Assembly: GCF_022376445.1 (NCBI RefSeq) | Contig: NW_025955162.1 | Coordinates: forward strand, 1-64,000 | Origin: Fomitopsis serialis | Lineage: Eukaryota; Basidiomycota; Agaricomycetes; Polyporales; Fomitopsidaceae | Direction: 5' to 3' | DNA: 64,000 nt | Shown: one piece after another, positions 56,171 to 64,000 of the stretch | How the letters are laid out: every line of letters starts with the position of its first letter | Numbering within the stretch: position 1 is the first letter of the stretch | Position numbers and translations under genes: made by a program | Notes under the pieces: model-generated | The model's database searches: none | The model's input: only the letters and a program-made list of their open reading frames with translations | What the model was told of the DNA's origin: nothing

Positions 56171-57916
56171 ATGTCTCTCGGTCTTGATCTTGATCTCTTT
56201 GAACTCGAGGACGATATCTTCCCGCCCTTGTACAGGTAAGATTCCACCGCTGGTCTCAACTACCTCGATGGCTGACAGCTTTGCAGCACATCACTCCCTG
56301 ACCCAGTCTTCGACAGCTTGTCGGCTATTGGCCCTCTCAGTCTGTGCATCGATGGCATACCGCTGGATCTTGGGGATGTAGACAATGAAGGGTCCGGCGC
56401 CGAATTACATTCTTATGTTTCCTTGGCTGACAGCGCATCTTTCTTTATGTTCTTGCAGTTTCTCTGCTGATGTGGTCAACAGGACCACTGTACCGACCGA
56501 ACCGACACGCATGACACATGTCCTGCCATCGTTTTCCCCGCCGACGATACCTTCAGTCTCGTCGTCGTTGTCGCCTCCGCCCGCAACATCTCCCCTACAC
56601 GGTTCATCTGCGTTGCAACAGCAGCCATGGAGTCCCGAAGTAAGATGTTACACGTACCCTAACGATGGGTTTGACATGGTGACCAGGTAAGTTTCTTGAT
56701 ATGCTTGCTGTATCTCTACTGATGTGATTAACAGGAGCAATGGTCCTGCTGAGCCTCCTCAGATTGCACGGGTTCTGCCATCGTTCGCCCCGCCGGCGGC
56801 ATCCTCTGGATCTAAGGCTCCAATTCCATCACACAGAGTTCGAGGGCCTCGAAAGGCAGCGTACGTAACTGTCTCGCTCTGTCCACATAATATGTCTCAA
56901 GCATTGCCTCATCATTAACAGTCGTGCCAAGGGGCGTGAGCTCCGCCCCCGTACGTACGCCGGGCCTTCTGTAGAAGCAGACCCGACCACTGCGTTTCTT
57001 CCCCTGCCATTCGACATCCCGTACGTAGCCGCATAATGTATTCTCTTCGTTTCAGAGGTTAATGGCCATTACTCCGCATAATAGGGTGGTGGACGAGACG
57101 CGTGTCGCAAACTGGGAAGGATATAACGCCTTCCGGACCCACCCGGACCCACACACTCCGGGCGTGCCCTCTACACCCGTTGTTCCGTCGGCGCCCGTCC
57201 ATGACGGGAACTTCGTGCATAGCTTCGTTCACGCTGTGTACCAGCCGCATCACCAACTCGACAGTGGACTCGACGAGATTCCCAACGGGACTTCCGATAT
57301 GCATCCTCCTGCTCCTGTGAGATCCAGTCGCAAGCGCAGACGGAGAACAGACGGCGAGGAGGACGAGGATGCGCGCTCACGCCCCGCGCCATACATACCC
57401 CAGCCGACCCCGGTGGACACCACCACTCCCAGTCCTCCTGTAAAGTGCAGGTGGAAGGGTGCGGATAAGCGCAGGTGCAGCAGGACAGGCACCGAGGTGG
57501 AGATTTGGGAACACATCCGTGCCGACCATTACGCTGCGGACCAGGACCCTGCGAAACCGGAGCCAGCACCGGTGGTCGCTGCGTGCGGTTGGGACGGGTG
57601 TACCTTCGAGGGGACACAGGAGGCGCGGTTTTACCACTGGCAGGATAAACACAGGAAGGTGATCGCAGCTGACTTCCGCACGAGGGGCATCACGAAGGAG
57701 GCGGACAGGATCTACCACTGCAAGCTCTGCCCAAAGACGATGAGGCTTGACAACGGCGACCGGCATATGCAAGTCGCACATTGCATGTTCGGTGGCTTGA
57801 TGTATCGGTGGTGCGAGATGTGCGGGAGTTACAAACGCACGGACCAGACGAATAAAACCCGAGACCATTACGGTGGTTGTCTAAATAAGTTCATGAAAAA
57901 CAACTTCGTTCCATAA
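56171..57916 (+). CDS. Four-finger zinc-finger protein (right copy), intact
   Basis: Six exons: 56171-56235, one beginning near 56285, 56485-56686, 56735-56860, 56922-57020 and 57058-57916. The start MSLGLDLDLFELEDDIFPPL is acidic/hydrophobic, like an activation segment. A Ser/Pro-rich part follows, then DETRVANWEGYNAFRT and PSAPVHDGNFVHSFVHAV, a basic RKRRRR patch (57330) and four candidate fingers: CRWKGADKRRC…HIRADH, CGWDGCTFEGTQEARFYHWQ (C-x4-C-x11-H-x4-H), YHCKLCPKTMR…HMQVAH and WCEMCGSYKR…HYGGC. The last ends close to the C-terminus. The design suggests a nuclear DNA-binding regulator, which is inference. Exons 3 and 4 are an internal duplication. The last acceptor is taken as CAGAG at 57057; using CAG at 57055 would create a stop. 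Confidence 0.75.
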
Positions 57917-58506
57917 GTCCATCCGCCGTTTCGTCTTACCTCGCATCCTCCTCTGTAGCCCTGTCGTTGCTATGCTCTTGTGATTACTCTCGGTGTTGTT
58001 GTTCGCTTTGCTCTGACTGCTGCTGTTTGTTGTGTACTTGCATCGTTCAACCGTACTCGTGTATCACGTCCTGTAGTTCCTCGATATCTTATTCGTGTAT
58101 AACAGTCATCTGTGCAGGAGTTCAAATCCAGGAACTTGAATTCTTCGACGATCTGCAGTGTCACCAAATGTAATCCGATCATAGTACCCGGCTATAGTCA
58201 ACTATGGGACGAGTCCATCGCGAAGAGGCAGTAGGTTCGCAATCAGTCGAAGCGATTACATGTATTTTGCGTGTACAGAGTTGAATGTTACGCGGCGCCC
58301 GTATAAAACTACGCGACACGTCTTTGCAGAGAAAGTTCTCCGACAACGCACGATGTGCTGAATAATGAACGAGCTTTGTGATCGACTGAGCAGACTGTTG
58401 AGAGGGCAATTAAGCAACGGAACGCACTATGATTGACAATGAAGGGCTATGTGAAAGGATGACAATGCTGTCTACGAGGACGTTTCACAGCGTTCCAGCG
58501 GGGTCC
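57917..58506. other. Convergent intergenic spacer
   Basis: This is 3' flank of two convergent zinc-finger genes; no feature was recognised. Confidence 0.4.
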
Positions 58507-59996
58507 TCAGTGCAAGTGAGAGTGCTCCACGATGTACGCCTGCACACAACGAGCGAAGTGGTTACCCCACCTCGATGTGTCCTTCCACACCCAGGTGCGG
58601 CACGGCTCGCACCACTCGTACGTCTTGGGCAAAACCCAATGGCGCCGCGTAGCATGCCCTTCCAGACTACGAGGGCTGAGGCGTCTCGGACGCGGGGGCA
58701 TCGCGTCCTCAGGCCGGTCTTGCCTATCCCACACCACGAGCGCGGCCTCGTACCTGCGCAAGCAAATCGCGCAGTCCACGACGTGCCTTTTGTCCCAGCG
58801 CTGTCTGATCTTCACGTCCGTAGCGTAGTCCGGGCGGTGGGCGGCTTTCCAGTGTGACACGACTTGGCTGGTGGTCCCGGTGAACTCGCAGCCCCACCAG
58901 TTGCACGTGTGGAGGGGCTGAATGGGCGCAGAGGCTGCGCTGGGTTGATGGGCCTTGCAATGGGCCCAGACATGCTCCGGGGATCCAATGAAGTCGCACC
59001 CGGTGCATTGTCTACCGGGCTCAGTCGCGTGCTGGACCAGAGCCTGACCAGTCCGTAGTGCCTTTGCAGGGTGCTCTGAGTCCTCACCGTCGTCCTCCGT
59101 CTGATCTCGCGAACGCTTGCGTTGCATGTGCATAGCGGCGGATACTGGTTGCGAGGGGTCTCGAGACGGCCCGTCCAGTGTCAGCGGAGAGGACGAGGCA
59201 ACCTGCCGCTGTGAGCTCGTCGAGCTCGACGAGACGAGTGGCGGGAATGTTGGGATTGCACTATTGATCAACCGGGTGGTGAGTCCTCCGCTGGCCATGT
59301 AATGAACCTAAAGAGACTCACGGGAGATGATGCGCTCCCTCGGTGAACGCGAATGTGCGCGATGGGCTTGCCGCCGCATTGGAGTTGGTCGATGTGGCAG
59401 AAGACGCGCTCGGGGTGCTTGCTTCCGAAGCCGTCGTCAGGCCAGGAGTAGAGGTGGTCGACATGACCGGGGAGAGTCGCTTTGTGACACTGTAGTCTCT
59501 TTCGAATGCCGCCATACTAGCGTAGCAAAGCACGTTGAGTAAATATTCGGTCATTCTTAGCAGCAATCATACCTATTCTGGAAAGGTCCAGGCGGCGATT
59601 CCGTGGTTCTCGCACTTGTCCAAGACACCGCGGACGTAGATGCCACATCGTCAGGGACATGGTGATAGAACATGGCTGAGGGCGAGGAGATGGATGTGGC
59701 CCTGAGGGGATTATGAACATGAACGGACGAATACCCCAGAAGTAAGAACAGACGTACCAGGATATGCTCGGTGATGCGCCCACGTTCTCCCTTCCTAGCG
59801 CTCTATGGGCGCAATCGCGGAAGCGCATCGCGAACCCCTCCAATGTGGTGTCGCTGCTAAGAGAAGACGCAGTCGCGACCGGGGCGCCACTCGGCTGCTG
59901 GTTCCAGGTAGGGAAACAATCACCACAAGCGTGAAGGTGAGCATTGAGATTGTATGCGAAGTGTTGAGCGAAGTATTGATCGAAGTGTTGAGCCAT
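58507..59996 (-). CDS. Zinc-finger protein, third family member
   Basis: Four exons in phase: from ATG 59996 (MAQHFDQYFAQHFAYNLNAH) to about 59760; about 59703-59577; about 59520-59320; and about 59262-58507. The N-terminal two thirds is Ser/Thr/Pro-rich, with MQRKRSRD as a basic patch. The C-terminal 160 residues contain CTGCDFIG…HCKAH, CNWWGCEFTGTTSQVVSHWK (C-x4-C-x11-H-x4-H), CAICLRRY…HATRRH with a longer insert, and WCEPCRTWVW…HFARC. The order and spacing match the right copy at 56171 finger for finger, although overall similarity is low. It is an older paralogue, convergent with that gene. It is probably nuclear; the target is unknown. The open frame upstream to 60158 has an in-frame start, but ATG 59996 gives the cleaner protein. 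Confidence 0.72.
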
Positions 59997-61995
59997 GATG
60001 GTAGTGTAGCAGATGAGAACGCGTCGATTGTACAAGGTGATGGCGGATACTGTCAAACCGCGCAGACGCACGCACAAAGACACCAAAAGTGTGAGACAAG
60101 ATAGGTGGCCTCGCACACGGTTCGAACACGCTTCTAAATAGTTGTAGTACAGGCGCAAACAACATGCAACAACGCGCTCGCCCGCCCTGTCACGTCCCCG
60201 TCGCGCCGTCGCGCCGCGTCCGCCCCGTTTGCTCCTGCCAGTATACCGCAGAATGTCAGCTCTTCAACAGGCCTTACACCGCAATGATCCACGCCCTAAT
60301 CCACCGCAACTTTCACGATTGTCCACGGACGGCCGCAGCGTTGGTTGTTGTGGCCGCTTGGACCGTCTGAGATCAACACGCTATTCCCCGGGTCCCGCTG
60401 ACGCGTCTTGAGTGGCGTCGCAGACCAGTGGCGAGAGTAAACCTCGAGGGAGCGGCTGTGCTTCTTCCCTGTGGTCACACTTCAATGCGCCGCTCTGACG
60501 TTCCCGGAGTGGCCCTCTGAAACTCACTCACCCTTGTCTTCACGCTCCCGCCGTCTTCAGAGGATCTCATGCTCCGAGCGGACGTCCTCAGCAACCCGAG
60601 CACAAAGACAATCACAGAGCCTTTGGCGACCTCCTGCACACCCCTACACGAGTGGCGCACTCGTACCGCCCCTTTCGGCGAGTTGTCCTTCCGTATTTGA
60701 GGAATTGATCGTTGGATGGTGGAATATAAAGGCCGAGGGAGCATCTGTATCTTGCGAACCCCAGTGCGTCAGAGTCATAATCACAGTGTTTGTGATAGCA
60801 CGTACTCACACTGTCGACGCAACACTAGCCCTTGCGAAAACTCCTGATTCTACGCCTTCGAAAATGAGGATCCGAGAACAGATCCTCGACGTTCTCGACG
60901 ACGGCACACACACGACGGCTCGGATGCTAGGAGCCTTCAAAGGCTTGTCTCTACAACGCAAGACAAGACGACACGGTCGACGTGAACAACCCCCGTTCAG
61001 CTGCACGTTGTCGTACGGAACCCGAGGTCCTTCCATTTGTGCGCGATCTACCGAACTCCGAGCGTCAGATCCACCGACCGGTACGGGGCCACCCAGACAT
61101 ACATGATCAACACGCCACGATCGATCTATGCACTGAGCTGTCGAAAAACGGCTACCGCTACCACTTGCAGTTCCCTCCACTGGCCAAAACGCCGTAGACA
61201 TTCATAGCCCATTGTCGCGACCGGCTGAGCGCTGAACAGTGACATTCAGACAGGGTAACGAAGTCAGCTGCGCAGAGACATCCTCTGTGCCCTCGCACAC
61301 CCCCGGTCGTTCGTCGATGTTACACCCCACAGCGAACGAGGAAACGCATATGTGAGCTGCCACGTCACACGTAGCGCCTCGACGTCTACGACCCCAATGA
61401 CCTGTGCAACTCACTGCCAATTCCTGTCTCCAGCACGCATTCATTCGGGCAGCGCCCTTCCCCCAGAGATCAGGCAGGTACCAGTCATATTCGCGTATTA
61501 GGCTGTCGTCTCACTGTTCTCGTCAGGCACAGCTGCGGGTGCCGAACAAGCGCAGGGAGACTACACCCATCTACGCAAAGGGACGTGCCAGAAAGACCAC
61601 CGGAATCAAGGGTGCGACGTCGTTCTTGGGGCTGAGCAAAAGGCACTCACTCACCGATACAACTAGACACGAGGAAGCGCGTCACCATCCCCTACCCGAC
61701 GTGGATTCGGAGGTCCGTACCCGCATTCCATCGCCGCGCTCCCTGCATCGACATCTATCGCGTTGGCTGGATGGTCGAGCAACGATATCTTGTCTTCCAA
61801 CCGAGGGCACACAAGGCGAGCGGGCAACCGAGTCACAAGAGCATGGCAAACTTGTGGTGGTGGCAAGGACTGCGATAAACGAAAGAACGTTGGGTGCGGA
61901 GGACATCTTGAGGCATGCTCGCTTCAAGTTCTTGGGAGCGGACGACCTGGAGACGACCTTCGGCGCTTCTGCCAGCACAACGCCGCGCTCCCCGC
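59997..61995. other. Weakly coding region, no gene recognised
   Basis: Frames of 60-235 codons overlap on both strands. Two plus-strand pieces look more protein-like: one near 60865-60960 (REQILDVLDDGTHTTARMLG) and one at 60982-61197 (ATIDLCTELSKNGYRYHLQF). A third, 61404-62111, contains EDILRHARFKFLGADDLE. I could not connect them into a gene or name a family. Confidence 0.3.
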
Positions 61996-62760
61996 TCTCT
62001 GCCCGAAAAGGAGAACGTTCGATCGACTGGGAGGGGCGTTGCGCGCAACGCGCAACGTGCAACGTGCAACAGTCACTTAGTCACGCTGTGACATGCACCC
62101 ACTGCGGGTAAGTAACCTACTTATGTTGCCTACGAACTAGTCCCGCCTCCGTGTGGCTATGACATTGGAAATGAAAATAAAGCTTCGGTTACAAACTGAG
62201 GAATAGAATGGTACTCTTAAATACAACAGGCTACTGTCAATGTGTCTTGTGTGTAGCCTGTCGGTGACAGATGACTTGCCAAATAAGGACATGCGACGAG
62301 GCGCTGTGGCCACATCCCCATACAGTCCACTTGTGGTGAGCCTGTTCAGTTTGAAGATATTGAGTGGTTGGAATGTGTGCTATTTCCTACGCAAGAAAGG
62401 CCTTGCATGGCGTTTTCTCGGCCAAGTTGCAATTTCGGCCACCGAGCGAATCGCGATGCATTGCCCGAGAAATTACATAAGCGACATGTGGCGCGTTGAG
62501 TCACAGTGCGAATCACTCCCAGCTCTGCAGACTGAGGTCGTATTAGCTCTTATTCTAGGTCTGTATATATCTAGCTGGAGCGAAGTGCGAAGTGGTCTGG
62601 TGTTATTTTTGCCAATATGTATACACCAACTGTCCCGTAGTAACCCCTTGTCTCGCCCGACGAGCCACACCGTGACTTGCGTGACGTTGCGCGTTGCGCG
62701 CAACGCGTTGCACGCAACGGCTCTCCCCGTGGATCGGACTTTCTGCCGAAAAGGCAGAAC
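61996..62760. mobile_element. Inverted-repeat element (MITE-like candidate)
   Basis: The sequence at about 61996-62092 and the reverse complement of about 62668-62760 are related over roughly 90 bp. They share GTTGCGCGCAACGCGCAACG and flanking similarity (CTGCC…GAAAAGG…GATC…GGGAG, and GTCAC…AGTCAC…GTG). About 575 bp of AT-richer, gene-free DNA lies between. The arms are imperfect, and no target duplication was defined. Confidence 0.5.
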
Positions 62761-62860
62761 AGCGTCGTTTGAGCACACTCATTGGCTGGTGCGTTCACGT
62801 GACGAACACCAACCGGCGCGATCGAGCGCGTCTGCTCGGTTTCTGGCACGGGTCATGTCA

Positions 62861-63376
62861 CTACTTACTCGTGGTGAGCACATATAACGGGTCTAAGTTG
62901 TCGAAGCTTACTTTGCCACCCACAGGTATATACGTTGTGTAGGAGCCTACACGATAATACTCAGTACTTATGTCTGGAGTTGGCACGCGTCTAGCTGGTG
63001 TAAGACACCGTGCAACTGTGTAAGTACCCTCGGAGTGGACAAGGAAACAACTCACGCTATAATTATCAGCGATCTTGGGTGCGATATCCGCTGCTAACTG
63101 GACGTGGAAGCCTCTTCTCTGCTTAACGAAGCCGCGACGTAGACCTCCACGGTGGGACGCCCTACCAAACATCGGAGGTGTCGAGCTGCCAGAGCCAGGC
63201 CCGTCGCCGGAGAGCAACTCCAAACACCGCCGTCCCCGCATGGCACATGACAGCGACGATCCCTCGGCGTCTGGGATCGGCCGGTCACAAAGGATCGTCG
63301 CTGCTTCCACGGACGGCCGTTGACAGGTGTGTTGCTTCCGCGGCCCATGAATTGCCCCCGCGTTGACACCACCCAC
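62861..63376 (-). CDS. Hypothetical ORF
   Basis: A 171-codon minus-strand frame includes MFGRASHRGGLRRGFVKQRR and FHVQLAADIAPKIADNY, followed near 63050 by a possible donor (GTGAGT). No family was recognised, and overlapping frames on the plus strand (63394-63903) are of similar length, so this may not be a gene. Confidence 0.25.
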   Translation of the reverse strand: MGGVNAGAIHGPRKQHTCQRPSVEAATILCDRPIPDAEGSSLSCAMRGRRCLELLSGDGPGSGSSTPPMFGRASHRGGLRRGFVKQRRGFHVQLAADIAPKIADNYSVSCFLVHSEGTYTVARCLTPARRVPTPDISTEYYRVGSYTTYIPVGGKVSFDNLDPLYVLTTSK

Positions 63377-64000
63377 TCAGAAGGATCCACTCGATGCGTC
63401 CACAGTTTGATCGCATGGGCGCCCCGCCTTCTGTCCCATCGTGGGGCTGGCTCCGATCGCAGCGACGTCTGAGTCGCACATCTTGTGTTCTGTCGCAGAA
63501 GTGGCGTCGGCGGATCATGACCCGTCAAAACGCGTCTACATGTGTACATCCATCTCATGCTGGGACTGCACGATCGGCAACGCCTCGGGATCTGTGGGAT
63601 GTTGACGTATGTGGGTCTCGCTGTCACCGTACTCCGTGTTCGCGATCTCACTTCTATTTTGTGTATGCACTCTTCGAAACCCGAGTGCCAGGCAAGGGTA
63701 CTGACGCCGTCGCGTCGCCCGCAACTGGATGGCCCTCAGCACGGCGGGGACAGCTCAAATTGATTCGCGGACAAGGTCAGATCCGTTCTTGCATGCCTCT
63801 TTACTTCCCTGACACGTCTCAGTTAGGGCACAGGCGCATGGTGGCATTTCATCCAGTGACGTGGCGGGCATGCCTCTCGAGCTCGTCGAACTGCACACAG
63901 TAAGCCACGCTTAGTCATGGGCGCTCGCCGACTGCCACGCCTTTGTCCACAGCACACCGACGTCTCGCAGAGCTCATCGGCATCGTCGAGTACGAAACGG
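63377..64000. other. End of window, unassigned
   Basis: Overlapping medium-length frames on both strands, none with a recognisable domain. A gene could run off the right end of the window. Confidence 0.3.

Noticed and set aside
43350..57916. A mating-type (homeodomain) locus
   Set aside because: The divergent, paired and inverted layout is suggestive, but no homeodomain, pheromone or STE3-type receptor sequence could be read; the outward genes are zinc-finger proteins.
1..64000. tRNA genes, rRNA, CRISPR arrays, bacterial operons
   Set aside because: Several TTCGAATC-like words were inspected (for example near 17856, 20750 and 32746), but none sits in a tRNA-like cloverleaf; no spaced identical repeats of CRISPR type and no bacterial gene organisation.

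Overview
The window looks like nuclear DNA of an agaricomycete basidiomycete. The evidence is genes cut by many 45-70 nt GT-AG introns, a Plavaka (CACTA-like) transposase, DUF6532-type proteins, a Con-6 protein, a basidiomycete P450 and membrane-anchored glutaminase-A-like enzymes. I cannot name the genus. No tRNA, rRNA or CRISPR array was recognised. All functions are read from sequence by eye; exon joins were checked by reading frame only.

Layout. 1-640: GC-rich low-complexity DNA with hairpins. 0.8-6.2 kb: a Plavaka transposase (minus) with two 1-nt lesions and, directly behind it on the same strand, an unknown multi-exon gene. 6.8-9.6 kb: an intact DUF6532-like gene. 10-10.7 kb: an unknown spliced gene. 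11.6-13.3 kb: an F-box/leucine-rich gene. 14.2-17.1 kb: a P450 scrap, a short retroposon with a 14-bp target duplication abutting a P450 stop codon, and the complete P450. 18.3-18.9 kb: a Con-6 gene. 20.1-29.4 kb: two tandem glutaminase-A-like genes with C-terminal membrane anchors, separated by gene debris. 30-32.2 kb: a pogo-like DDE transposase cut off exactly at the LTR of a gag-only LTR retrotransposon (32.2-38.2 kb). That element is followed by a ~130-bp minisatellite. 39.3-43 kb: an oxygenase-like scrap and a second DUF6532-like gene.

43.3-57.9 kb is the most unusual part. It is a large, eroded inverted duplication centred near 50.7 kb. On each side a zinc-finger gene is transcribed outward, and an unidentified sequence lies inward. 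The two divergent promoter regions remain near-identical over about 0.9 kb while the rest has diverged. The left zinc-finger copy is broken and the right one is open. A third member of the same zinc-finger family lies at 58.5-60 kb. 60-64 kb has only weak ORFs and an inverted-repeat element near 62-62.8 kb.

There is no operon logic here. The glutaminase-like pair and the P450 are the readable metabolic genes, and the remainder is lineage-specific proteins among transposons. Several frame breaks are single missing bases, so some may be assembly errors rather than decay.
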